Assembly (NCBI RefSeq): GCF_025144725.1
Contig: NZ_JALXKS010000028.1
Span: 1-42,296, forward strand
DNA: 42,296 bases
Source of the DNA: Brevibacterium sp. p3-SID960
GTDB lineage: Bacteria; Actinomycetota; Actinomycetes; Actinomycetales; Brevibacteriaceae
Direction: 5' to 3'
The position numbers and the translations under genes are program-made. A model generated the notes under the pieces. That model saw nothing but the letters and a program-made list of their open reading frames with translations, searched no databases and had not been told where the DNA came from. Shown piece by piece: positions 8,156-16,204 of the stretch. The stretch's first letter is position 1; every line of letters starts with the position of its first letter.

Positions 8156-8770
8156 TCAGCGCCGGCCGTTGACGATCGCTCCGACGGCGACACCGAGGAG
8201 TGCGATGCCGGCACCGGCGGCCATGCCGGTGAGGAAGCCGCTGCCGGTTCCCTGGCTACCCACTCCGGCTGCTGCAGACGTGGCGCTGGCCTCCGCGTCT
8301 GGGCCCGCCTGCTCGTCTGCTTCGGGCACGCCGTCGGCTATCGCCCTGTCGATGTCGGCGAAGAACTTCGTGGCGATCCGCTTGGCGACTCCGCCGAGCA
8401 TCCGCTGCCCGACTCCGCCGATCGGCCCGCCGAGGATCGCATCGGCCTCCCAGTTCACGGTGCTGCCCCCGCCTTCGCGGGCGCTGAGCTGCACCGCGAC
8501 CTCGGCGCCGATCGTGCCCGGTCCCCCGGCTCCGTTGACAGTGAGCACGAAGGATTCGGGCTCACGCTCCTCGGAGAAGACGACGGTGCCGTTGTAGGTG
8601 CCCTTGATCGCAGCGACCCCCATCGTCACGACGACCGCGTACTTCCCGTCGCCTGCGTCGGTGAAGGACTGCACGCCGGGGATGGTGGCTGCGAGGATCT
8701 TCTCATTGTGGAAGGCATCCCAGGCAGTCTGCGGGTCGGCGTTCATCGTGGCGGTGGAGGAGATCTTCAT
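8156..8770 (-). CDS. coxG: CoxG-like SRPBCC protein with C-terminal membrane anchor
   Basis: The 204-aa protein starts with the SRPBCC/START-like fold typical of CO dehydrogenase subunit G: MKISSTATMNADPQTAWDAF, the ATIPGVQSF motif, and GGVGQRMLGGVAKR. After a Gly/Ala linker, residues about 175-200 form one hydrophobic helix ending in GRR, as expected of CoxG, which tethers the Mo hydroxylase to the membrane so that electrons can reach the quinone pool. The ATG overlaps the coxL stop (ATGA), so it is the last gene of the operon and translationally coupled. This argues that the enzyme is respiratory-chain linked and not purely NAD- or O2-dependent, which is an inference from the family. Confidence 0.85.
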   Translation of the reverse strand: MKISSTATMNADPQTAWDAFHNEKILAATIPGVQSFTDAGDGKYAVVVTMGVAAIKGTYNGTVVFSEEREPESFVLTVNGAGGPGTIGAEVAVQLSAREGGGSTVNWEADAILGGPIGGVGQRMLGGVAKRIATKFFADIDRAIADGVPEADEQAGPDAEASATSAAAGVGSQGTGSGFLTGMAAGAGIALLGVAVGAIVNGRR

Positions 8771-11217
8771 CGGGTCACCTTTTCTTCTGCTCGTGCGTCG
8801 TCGGTCTCCGGCACGCGTGCCGGGTGCTGTAGGGACGGCCAGTGGCCGGCGGCGTGCTTCTCGCGCAGCTCCCACAGCTCAGATGGGGAGATCGGCATGC
8901 GGGTGATGGGGAAGCCTTCGGCGTCTTCGATCGCCGAGGCGATGACAGAGGCGCCGGGGATCGTCCCGGCCTCACCGGCGCCCTTGATGCCGAGCGGGTT
9001 GAGCGGGCTCGGGGTCTCCAGGTGGTCGGTTTCGACGTGCGGGATCTCGGTGGCGAAAGGCATGAGGAAGTCCATGAAGGAGGCGTTGAGCAGCTGGCCG
9101 GTCTCGTCATAGGCCATCTTCTCGTACAGAGCTCCGGCGATGCCCTGTGCGACGCCGCCGAGCACCTGCCCTTCGACAACGAGCGGGTTGATCATCTTGC
9201 CGCAGTCGTGGACGACGCAGTAGCGCAGCACAGTGATGTCGGCGGTCTCCGGGTCGGTTTCGACGATCGCGGCATGCATGCCGGAGGCGAAGGTGGTCCG
9301 CTGCGGGGAGAAGAAGTCCCGCTCCTCCAGACCGGGTGAGTCGCCGGGCAGCATCGGCGGCTTCGACTCATCGCTGGGCATCCCGAACTGGGTGGCGGCC
9401 TTGGCGGCGTCGTCGAAGGCGTAGCGCAGCGGGTTGGACATCACCGAGATGACCTCGAGCGGGATCGAGGCTGACGGATCGCCTTTGACCTGCACGATCC
9501 CGTCGACGATCTCCAGATCGGCCGGGTCGACTTCGAGTGAGCGTCCGGCGATCGTCAGCGCCTTCTGCTTGAGCTTCTTGGCCGTCAGATGTACGGCGTT
9601 GCCGCTCATGACCGCCCCGCGCGAACCCCAGGTGCCCACCGAATAGGGGGTCTTGCGGGTATCGCCGGTGACGACGTTGACCCGGTCGATCGGCACGCCG
9701 AGCTCATCGGCGACGATCTGGGCGAACACGGTCGCATGTGCCTGCCCCTGAGTGGTCAGGCCGGTCCACACGTTGACCCGCCCGGATGTCTCGACTTCGA
9801 TGTGCCCGCCCTCATACGGACCGGCACCGGTGCCTTCGACATAGCAGGCCACGCCGATGCCGACCCTGCGGCCCTCGGCGGCGGCTTGCGCACGGTAGGC
9901 GGCGAAGTCGTCCCAGCCGATGAGCTCCTTGAGCTTGGTCATCGAGGCCGGGAAGTCACCGGAGTCGTAGATGCCCTCGCGGCCGTCCTGCAGGACGAGG
10001 CCGATCGGGTGCGGGAACTCCCGCACGAAGTTGGTCTCGCGCACCTCGGTGCGGTCGCGGCCGAGTGCATCGGCCACCGCGTCCATCGCCCGTTCCATCA
10101 TGTACACGCCCTGTGGGCGCCCGGCCCCGCGGTAGGGGGTGACGATGACGGTGTTGGTGTACAGCGACCACCATTCGCAGCGGTAGTTGCGGATGACATA
10201 CGGCCCGAGCACGTGGGTGGCGGTGTTGAGCGGCGGGATCACCCCGTAGGGCAGATAGGCGCCGTTGTCGTGCCAGAACTTCACGTCGAGGGCGTGGATC
10301 TTCCCCTCGTCGTCGAAGCCGATGCGCACCTGCTGGAGCTGCTGACGCTCATGGGCTGAGGAGACGAAGTGCTCGCGCCGGTCCTCGGTCCAGGCGATCT
10401 CCCGGTCCAGTGCCCGGGCGGCGGCTGCCACGCAGACCTCCTCGGGCCAGGGGTGGTTGATCTTGACGCCGAATCCTCCGCCCACATCAGGGGTGATGAC
10501 CTCCATCTTCGTCAGCGGCATCTCCAGCTTCGCAGCCAGAGCCGCGCGCAGACCCGTCGAGGTCTGCGTCGAGGAGTACACGATCATGCTCTCCTCGTGA
10601 CGGTCCCAGCGGGCGAGCACGCCCTTGCCCTCCATCGGCATGCAGGCGCTGCGCTCGATGTCGAGGTCTATCTCGAGCACGTGTGGGGCACCGGCCATCG
10701 CCTCGTCGACCGCGCCGACCTCGTCGATGCTGTGGGCGGCGATGTTGTCGGCGACATCGGCATGCACAGCGTGCTCGGCCTCTCGCGAAGTCGCGACCCC
10801 GACGACGGCAGGCAGGTACTCGTAGTCGACGTGAACGGCGCTGGCGGCGTCTTCGGCGATGTAGCGGTTGGCGGCGATGACCATGGCGATCGGCTCTCCG
10901 ACGTGGTTGACGTCGTCTTTGGCGAGCGCGTACCCGGTCTTCGGCGCGAGGAGTGAGGGGTGCGGCAGCAGCATCGGCAGCCGCTCGCCGGCCGCGCCGG
11001 GCAGGTCCTCGTGCGTCCACACTGCGTACACGCCGTCGATGTCGAGGGCGCCGGAGACGTCGATGTCGAGGATCTTCGCATGGGCATGCGGACTGCGCAC
11101 GAACGCAGCGGCCAGCGTGTGGGGCGAGGACAGGTCATCGACATAGGAGCCGTTGCCGGTCACCAGCCGCGGGTCCTCCTTGCGGGCGATCTTCTGCCCG
11201 AACATCCGTGTCGTCAT
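8767..11217 (-). CDS. coxL: Molybdenum hydroxylase large subunit (xanthine dehydrogenase/CoxL form II type)
   Basis: The 816-aa protein is the Mo-cofactor subunit. It begins MFGQKIARKEDPRLVTG, typical of the stand-alone L subunit, and carries TTQGQAHATVF and KGAGEAGTIPG, the latter with the catalytic Glu near residue 745. The active-site loop reads PYRGAGRP near residue 361. True CO dehydrogenases have AYRCSFR there, with the Cys that binds Cu; AYRGAGR marks the form II group whose substrates are mostly unknown and include aldehydes and N-heterocycles. Start ATG 11217 overlaps the coxS stop (ATGA). An upstream extension of 89 codons stays open but lies wholly inside coxS and is arginine/histidine-rich, so I reject it. 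Its regulator and permease suggest a purine, pyrimidine or related substrate. Confidence 0.9.
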   Translation of the reverse strand: MTTRMFGQKIARKEDPRLVTGNGSYVDDLSSPHTLAAAFVRSPHAHAKILDIDVSGALDIDGVYAVWTHEDLPGAAGERLPMLLPHPSLLAPKTGYALAKDDVNHVGEPIAMVIAANRYIAEDAASAVHVDYEYLPAVVGVATSREAEHAVHADVADNIAAHSIDEVGAVDEAMAGAPHVLEIDLDIERSACMPMEGKGVLARWDRHEESMIVYSSTQTSTGLRAALAAKLEMPLTKMEVITPDVGGGFGVKINHPWPEEVCVAAAARALDREIAWTEDRREHFVSSAHERQQLQQVRIGFDDEGKIHALDVKFWHDNGAYLPYGVIPPLNTATHVLGPYVIRNYRCEWWSLYTNTVIVTPYRGAGRPQGVYMMERAMDAVADALGRDRTEVRETNFVREFPHPIGLVLQDGREGIYDSGDFPASMTKLKELIGWDDFAAYRAQAAAEGRRVGIGVACYVEGTGAGPYEGGHIEVETSGRVNVWTGLTTQGQAHATVFAQIVADELGVPIDRVNVVTGDTRKTPYSVGTWGSRGAVMSGNAVHLTAKKLKQKALTIAGRSLEVDPADLEIVDGIVQVKGDPSASIPLEVISVMSNPLRYAFDDAAKAATQFGMPSDESKPPMLPGDSPGLEERDFFSPQRTTFASGMHAAIVETDPETADITVLRYCVVHDCGKMINPLVVEGQVLGGVAQGIAGALYEKMAYDETGQLLNASFMDFLMPFATEIPHVETDHLETPSPLNPLGIKGAGEAGTIPGASVIASAIEDAEGFPITRMPISPSELWELREKHAAGHWPSLQHPARVPETDDARAEEKVTR

Positions 11218-11822
11218 CGCTGTCGTCCCCCATCCGCGCCGGATGTCCTGTCGCCCGTGCCGGGTGCCCTGTCGCCCGTGCCCGACGCGGCGGCCGCCTC
11301 GGGTGCGGGTCCGGCCCTGCGCAGTTCGGCTGCCCGCAGCACGGAGGCGACGATGTTCTGGTAGCCGGTGCACCGGCACAGGTTCCCTGAGATCGCCTCG
11401 CGGGCCTCCTCGGGTGTGGGGTCGGGGTTCTCGTCGATGAAAGCGTCGATGGTCGTGATGAACCCGGGGGTGCAGAAGCCGCACTGCAGGCCGTGGCAGT
11501 CGATGAACGCCTGCTGCACATCGGAGGGATGCTCGGGGTCATTGCCGATGCCTTCGACGGTGCGGAGGTCGCTGCCTTCGGCGGCGACAGCGAGCATGAG
11601 GCAGGAGCGCATCGGCTTGCCGTCGACCTGGATGGTGCAGGCGCCGCACACTCCGTGTTCGCAGCCGACGTGAGTGCCGGTCAGCCCGATGTCGTGGCGC
11701 AGGGCATCGGAGAGCAGCCGGCGGTCGGCGACGGAGATCTCGTGCGCTGTGCCGTTGACCATCAGCCGCACGGTGCGGTGCGGTTCCGGCTCGGTTCCCT
11801 CAGCGTGTGCCAGGCTGCTCAC
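11214..11822 (-). CDS. coxS: Molybdenum hydroxylase 2Fe-2S subunit
   Basis: The 202-aa protein has both iron-sulfur domains of the family. The N-terminal plant-type cluster uses C54, C59, C62 (CEHGVCGAC) and C74; the C-terminal helical domain uses C114, C117 (CGFCTPG) and C149, C151 (CRCTGY). It passes electrons from the Mo centre to the FAD subunit. Residues about 170-202 are an unusual Gly/Ala/Asp/Arg-rich tail with a repeated GTGDR, extra to the usual 155-170 aa. Start is GTG at 11822 with AGGAG 8 bases upstream. It is separated from coxM by 81 bases and overlaps coxL by 4. Confidence 0.93.
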   Translation of the reverse strand: MSSLAHAEGTEPEPHRTVRLMVNGTAHEISVADRRLLSDALRHDIGLTGTHVGCEHGVCGACTIQVDGKPMRSCLMLAVAAEGSDLRTVEGIGNDPEHPSDVQQAFIDCHGLQCGFCTPGFITTIDAFIDENPDPTPEEAREAISGNLCRCTGYQNIVASVLRAAELRRAGPAPEAAAASGTGDRAPGTGDRTSGADGGRQR

Positions 11823-11903
11823 GTGTTTCGCTCCTTCTCTCAGCCGATGTCTGTCATTTTCGTCGTTGCGGTCGCTGCCGTCACCTGCCCGGTGCGCCTG
11901 CCG

Positions 11904-12800
11904 TCACCTACCCGGTTGGCCGACCGACGGCGGCTGCGGTGGCCGACAGCTGAGCTCGACGGCCAGTCTGCGGGCCATGACCTTGGTGATGTGGCGGCGG
12001 TAGTCGGCGGTGGCGTGGATGTCGCCGGCTGGGTCGATGGTGGCCTCGACCGCCTCGGTCACGGCCGCGCACAGGTCAGTGGTGGCCTTCAGCTCCATCC
12101 CGGTGACCCGCTCGCTCATGTCGAGGACCTCTGGCAGGTCTGTGACGGAGACGAAGGACAGGCGCAGCCCAGTGATCGTGGATTCCTCGGCGGTCAGCGC
12201 CATGGCCACCCCGGCGAGAGCGTAGTCGCCTGAGCGACGGGCGAGTTCGGTGAAGCCGGTGCGGGTGCCGGGCGGGAACCGGTTGAAGTCGACATGGGTG
12301 ATGAGCTCATCGGTTTCCAGGCAGGTCTCCAACGGGCCGATGAAGAGCTCAGCTGCGTCGATCTGCCGGGACCCGGATGAAGAGACTGCATGGGCAGTGC
12401 CGCCGGTGAGGGCGAGGATGGCCGGCATCTCTCCGTTCGGGTCGGCATGGGCGATCGAGCCGACGGTGGTGCCGCGATTGCGGATCGCCGGGTGCGCAAC
12501 GTTCACCAGCGCCTGACGCAGGATCGGCAGCGCGGCATGGGCGCTGTCATCGGTTTCGAGTTCTGCGTGCGTGACCGCAGCGCCGACGCGCACGCAGGAA
12601 TCGGTGATCTCGATGGAGCTCAGCTCGCTCAGCCTTGAGATGTCGATGAGGTGAGCGGGAGCGGCCAGGCGCATATTCAGCACCGGGATGAGGCTCTGGC
12701 CGCCTGCCAGCAGCTTCGCCTCGGCCCCGTGCTGGGTCAGCAGTTCGAGGCAGTGGTCGACTGATGCTGCGCGGTTGTAGGCGAAAGCCGCTGGCTTCAT
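11904..12800 (-). CDS. coxM: Molybdenum hydroxylase FAD-binding subunit
   Basis: The 298-aa protein is the medium subunit. It contains the FAD pyrophosphate motif AGGQSLIPVLNMRL (residues 32-45), the second FAD motif RNRGTTVGSIAHADPNGEMPA (split here as RNRGTTVGSIAHA plus DPNGEMPA, near 108-128) and the CO dehydrogenase flavoprotein C-terminal domain. It transfers electrons from the 2Fe-2S subunit to the acceptor. The ATG at 12800 overlaps the permease stop codon (ATGA), placing transporter and enzyme in one transcript. Gene order is M-S-L, as in cox clusters. Confidence 0.92.
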   Translation of the reverse strand: MKPAAFAYNRAASVDHCLELLTQHGAEAKLLAGGQSLIPVLNMRLAAPAHLIDISRLSELSSIEITDSCVRVGAAVTHAELETDDSAHAALPILRQALVNVAHPAIRNRGTTVGSIAHADPNGEMPAILALTGGTAHAVSSSGSRQIDAAELFIGPLETCLETDELITHVDFNRFPPGTRTGFTELARRSGDYALAGVAMALTAEESTITGLRLSFVSVTDLPEVLDMSERVTGMELKATTDLCAAVTEAVEATIDPAGDIHATADYRRHITKVMARRLAVELSCRPPQPPSVGQPGR

Positions 12801-14305
12801 TCCCTGATGTCCTCCGGTCTGTGTGGATCGTGGTCGGCGGTCCGGCCGCCGCGGCGTCGCCGGCCGTAGTCGTCCTCGAGGCCGAGCTCTTCGAGATTGT
12901 GTGATCCGGGCTCGCCGACGCTGATGAGTGCGCCTCCTGCTCTGTCTGCCGCCTCCCGCAGCTCTGCGGGGGCGATGATCCGGCAGAAGTGGTACATCAC
13001 CAGAACGACGATCGTACCCAATGCGATGCCAGCCAGGGTGAACGTCTCGGTCACTTTCAGTCCGATGTCGCCAATGGCGATGATGATGCCAGCGGCCACC
13101 GGGACCATGTTGAGCGGATTGGAGAAGTCGACTTTGTTCTCCGTCCAGATCTTGGCGCCGAGCAGTCCGATCATGCCGTAGAGCACGACGGTGATGCCGG
13201 CGAGCACGCCACCAGGCGCCGCGGAGATGAGTGCGCCGAACTTCGGTGAAAGGCCGAAGACGATCGCCACCAGCGCGGCAACGTAGTAGGCCGCTGTCGA
13301 GTAGACGCGGGTGGAGGCCATGACGCCGATGTTCTCGGCGTAGGTCGTCGTCGGTGAGCCTCCGACCGAGGTGGCCACGGCGGTGGCGACACCGTCGGCA
13401 GTCAGCGCCCGGCCCATGTACTTGTCCAGCGGGGTCTTCGTCATCTCTTCCACAGCCTTGACGTGACCGACGTTCTCGGCGATGAGCGCGATGACAGCCG
13501 GGAGCATGAGGATGATGAAGGCGGCGTTGAACTCCGGCAGGTGCATGCCGACGACCCCGGCGGCGCTGTCGGTGACTGGCGGCAGACCGAACCACGGGGC
13601 GTCGAGGACGCCGGACCAGTCGACGCGCATATGGGTGTCGACCTCTCCGGTGGCGGCGTTGAAGGCCGTGATCGGACCGAAGGCCAAATCGAAGATCCAG
13701 GACAGCACATACCCGAAGGCCAGGCCGAGAAAAACGGCGATGCGGCCGAGGAATCCGCGCAGAGCCACCGACATGACGATGATGACGAACATGACGATGA
13801 AGGCGATCCACTGGTCCTGTGGCCAGTACACGTTCGCGACGACCGGGGCGAGGTTGAAGCCGATGAGCATGACGACCGCGCCGGTGACCACCGGCGGCAT
13901 GATCTTCGTCAGCACGGCAGCGCCCATGAAGTGGATGAAGATGCCGCACGCGGCCAGGACGAGGCCTGCGATCATGATCGCGCCGGTCACCTGCTGGGGT
14001 GTGCCGCCTTGGGCGGTGACAGCCGCGACACCGCCGACGAAGGCGGCGGAGGTGCCGAGATAGCTGGGAACCTTGCCGTTGACCATGAGCAGGAAGATGA
14101 TGGTGGCGACACCGCTCATCATGACCGCCAGCTGGGGATTCAGGCCCATGACGACGGGGAAGACGAACGTCGCGCCGAACATCGCCACCACGTGCTGGAC
14201 GCCGAGTCCGACCGTGCGCGGCCAGGTCAGGCGCTCATAGGGGGCTACCGCCTTGCCTGGTGCGGGACTCTTCCCGTCACCGTGCAGTGTCCATCCGAAA
14301 CTCAT
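12797..14305 (-). CDS. NCS2/NAT family uracil-xanthine permease
   Basis: The 502-aa protein has about 12-14 hydrophobic segments with the NCS2 fold. Marks are GLGVQHVVAMFGATFVFP near the N-terminus, GGVAAVTAQGG, the substrate-helix motif ALIAENVGHVKAVEEM (its Glu corresponds to the uracil-binding Glu of UraA), and GGSPTTTYAENIGVMASTR (given in family alignments as the second signature). It imports nucleobases by H+ symport; the AENxGH form is nearer to UraA than to the QEPxxxN purine transporters, so a pyrimidine-like substrate is plausible. The charged C-terminal tail (about 460-502) is cytoplasmic. GGGGGAG lies just before the ATG. First gene of the Mo-hydroxylase operon. Confidence 0.9.
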   Translation of the reverse strand: MSFGWTLHGDGKSPAPGKAVAPYERLTWPRTVGLGVQHVVAMFGATFVFPVVMGLNPQLAVMMSGVATIIFLLMVNGKVPSYLGTSAAFVGGVAAVTAQGGTPQQVTGAIMIAGLVLAACGIFIHFMGAAVLTKIMPPVVTGAVVMLIGFNLAPVVANVYWPQDQWIAFIVMFVIIVMSVALRGFLGRIAVFLGLAFGYVLSWIFDLAFGPITAFNAATGEVDTHMRVDWSGVLDAPWFGLPPVTDSAAGVVGMHLPEFNAAFIILMLPAVIALIAENVGHVKAVEEMTKTPLDKYMGRALTADGVATAVATSVGGSPTTTYAENIGVMASTRVYSTAAYYVAALVAIVFGLSPKFGALISAAPGGVLAGITVVLYGMIGLLGAKIWTENKVDFSNPLNMVPVAAGIIIAIGDIGLKVTETFTLAGIALGTIVVLVMYHFCRIIAPAELREAADRAGGALISVGEPGSHNLEELGLEDDYGRRRRGGRTADHDPHRPEDIRE

Positions 14306-14352
14306 TGCTCCCCCAGCCCGTCGGCGTTCGTACTGTCATAGCCGTAACGGCA

Positions 14353-14373
14353 TGTGTCAACCGTAGGGACACA
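14353..14373. promoter_or_regulatory. Inverted repeat upstream of the permease operon, candidate operator
   Basis: TGTGTC and GACACA are separated by 9 bases, about 50-70 bases before the permease ATG. A perfect small palindrome GCCGTAACGGC lies next to it at 14341-14351. The 162-base gap between pucR and the permease gene must hold the operon promoter. A role as a PucR site is only a guess from position. Confidence 0.35.
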
Positions 14374-14467
14374 ACGAGGCGTGCGTCACGTCAAGTTATG
14401 CCAAACACCTCCGTGCTGGATTGGATAGTTTCGCCCGCCTCATTGCGATCTGTCGGTGGATCGCTTA

Positions 14468-16168
14468 TCAGCGGTGTGTGCGCTTTCCGTCCGTGAGGTC
14501 CGTGAGGTACATCGCCTGCAGGGCCAGATGGATGGCCAGCCGCCGCCGCGCATCGGTCATGAAGGGCCCGAGGATGCGCTCGAGCTTGCTGATCCGGTAG
14601 CGCAGCGAGTTGTAGTGGAAGTGCATCTCACGGGCGGTCTCAGCGACGTTGAGGTTCTTGTCCAGCAGCACCCGCAGGGTTTCGCGCAGGTCCGCGGAGG
14701 AGGCGCTCCGGTCGGCGAGCACCCCGAGGGTGTCGGAGATGAAGGCCCGCACTTCCTCCTCATCGTCGATGAGCGACAGCAGCCGGAAGACGCCGAGGGC
14801 GTCGAAGTGGCTGATCGCCTGCTCGCCGTAGAGCCTACGGCCGACCTCCACGGCCTTGCGCGCCTCCTGGTAGGCGGCCGGCAGAGCGTGGAGGTCCGCT
14901 GCTATGCGGCTGATACCGGTGGAAAAGGTCAGCCGGCCGCCGCCGCCGACGCCGTGCACGTCGCCGACCCAGCGTTCGACGCGGGCGATGGTGCGTTCGA
15001 CGGATTCCTCTGCCGTCACACCGGCGATGACGGTGATCTCATCCCCTGCCCCGACGACCACCGCCTCGGCGTCGCCCTGGGTGACTGCCGAGGTCCAGGC
15101 GCGGGCGAAACGCTCCTGGAGGGACTGCTTCTCCATCGTCTCGATAGGTTCGCCGGTGTCGTCGTACTCGGCGACGACGACCACGAGCTCACGGTCCAAG
15201 TCCCAGCCCAGCGAGGTCGCATGCGACAGGATCCGGTCGGCTGCCACGATGCGGCCGCGCAGCACATCGTGGACGAAGTCAGCCTTGTACTTGCTCTCAA
15301 CAGCCGAGATCGCGTGCATCTTCGTGAGCACGAGGGCGGCGGCTGCCGAGGCCTGGTCGACGACGTGCTGCTGGCTGTGGCTCATCGGATGGTCGGTGAA
15401 GAGGACGAGGCGGCCGAGGTCGCGGGCCCCGCCGCGGATCCGCACCGCCAGACTGTAGAGCTCGTTTGCCTTCTGCACCTCACCGACCCGGGTCTGCTCA
15501 ACCTGGAAGCGGCCGGCGACGTCGAAGCAGGCCAGCTGCTGGAGCTCTGCCAGCGGCAGCTGCCCGGCCACCTCGGTCACCCGGCCGTCCATCGTCGTGA
15601 CGGCAACAGTGCCGTTGACGTGACTGGCGATGCGGCTGCAGACCTCGTCGAGCTCTCCGCCGGTGACGACGATCGTGACGAGTTCATGGAGGATCTGCTC
15701 GGCTTGCTGCAGGTCCTGCTCACGACGGGCAAGCACCGTGCCGAGCACCTCGTGGATGATCTCGTCGAAGCCGACCCCGTGGGGCAGCAGCAGAACCGGC
15801 AGGCCTGCGGAGTCCGCTGCAGTGAGCACCTCGCCGGGGATCTCATGCAGATAGCGGCCGGGTTTGACGCCGACGCCTGCCAGCTCACGTTCGGCGAACT
15901 GGCGCACGAGCTCACCGAGGTCGATCTGCTGCCCCTGCAGCGGGTAACCGGTGGTGATGAGCAGCTCCTGGGCGCGCACCCACGGCAGGATGTCGGGGAC
16001 TTCCATAACATTGACGCGCGAGACGATGCGCTCGAGCCCGTCGGCGCCGGCCAGCACGCGGGTGCCGGAAAGGGAGGGCAGGTCGAGGACGTCGCGGACG
16101 GTGACGTCGCCCCCGCTGACTGGCAGATTCTGCCGAGCCAGAGATTCATGATTATCGGCATTTGCCAT
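14468..16168 (-). CDS. pucR: PucR family transcriptional regulator
   Basis: The 566-aa protein has three parts in the PucR order: an N-terminal purine-catabolism PucR domain (TVRDVLDLPSLSGTRVLAG through the ELLITTGYPL motif, about residues 20-140), a central GGDEF-like CdaR region (about 290-420), and a C-terminal helix-turn-helix of the PucR_2 type (LRETLRVLLDKNLNVAETA, then HFHYNSLRYRISKLE). Family members activate purine or allantoin catabolism in response to a pathway metabolite. It lies between the two enzyme operons and is divergent from allH with only 36 bases between start codons, so it very probably controls this island. ATG at 16168; TAGGGT ends 7 bases upstream, suggesting a leaderless mRNA, though a G-rich stretch could also act as a ribosome site. 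Confidence 0.9.
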   Translation of the reverse strand: MANADNHESLARQNLPVSGGDVTVRDVLDLPSLSGTRVLAGADGLERIVSRVNVMEVPDILPWVRAQELLITTGYPLQGQQIDLGELVRQFAERELAGVGVKPGRYLHEIPGEVLTAADSAGLPVLLLPHGVGFDEIIHEVLGTVLARREQDLQQAEQILHELVTIVVTGGELDEVCSRIASHVNGTVAVTTMDGRVTEVAGQLPLAELQQLACFDVAGRFQVEQTRVGEVQKANELYSLAVRIRGGARDLGRLVLFTDHPMSHSQQHVVDQASAAAALVLTKMHAISAVESKYKADFVHDVLRGRIVAADRILSHATSLGWDLDRELVVVVAEYDDTGEPIETMEKQSLQERFARAWTSAVTQGDAEAVVVGAGDEITVIAGVTAEESVERTIARVERWVGDVHGVGGGGRLTFSTGISRIAADLHALPAAYQEARKAVEVGRRLYGEQAISHFDALGVFRLLSLIDDEEEVRAFISDTLGVLADRSASSADLRETLRVLLDKNLNVAETAREMHFHYNSLRYRISKLERILGPFMTDARRRLAIHLALQAMYLTDLTDGKRTHR

Positions 16169-16204
16169 GTCCCCCACCCTAGCAGTCAGCTCTACGCTTG
16201 TGAG
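16169..16204. promoter_or_regulatory. 36-bp divergent region with overlapping promoters for pucR and allH
   Basis: For pucR (minus strand), CTCACA (16199-16204) and TAGGGT (16176-16181) are 17 bases apart and the -10 ends 7 bases before the ATG. For allH (plus strand), TACGCT (16193-16198) ends 6 bases before its ATG; no good -35 is visible, so it may need an activator. The allH -10 lies inside the pucR spacer, so both promoters cannot be occupied at once. Both mRNAs would be leaderless. Confidence 0.5.

Noticed and set aside
11217..11484. An 89-codon upstream extension of coxL
   Set aside because: It lies inside coxS in another frame, is Arg/His-rich, and ATG 11217 has the ATGA overlap typical of the operon.
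8156..12800. Reading the Mo hydroxylase as aerobic CO dehydrogenase
   Set aside because: The active-site loop lacks the Cu-binding Cys (PYRGAGRP instead of AYRCSFR).
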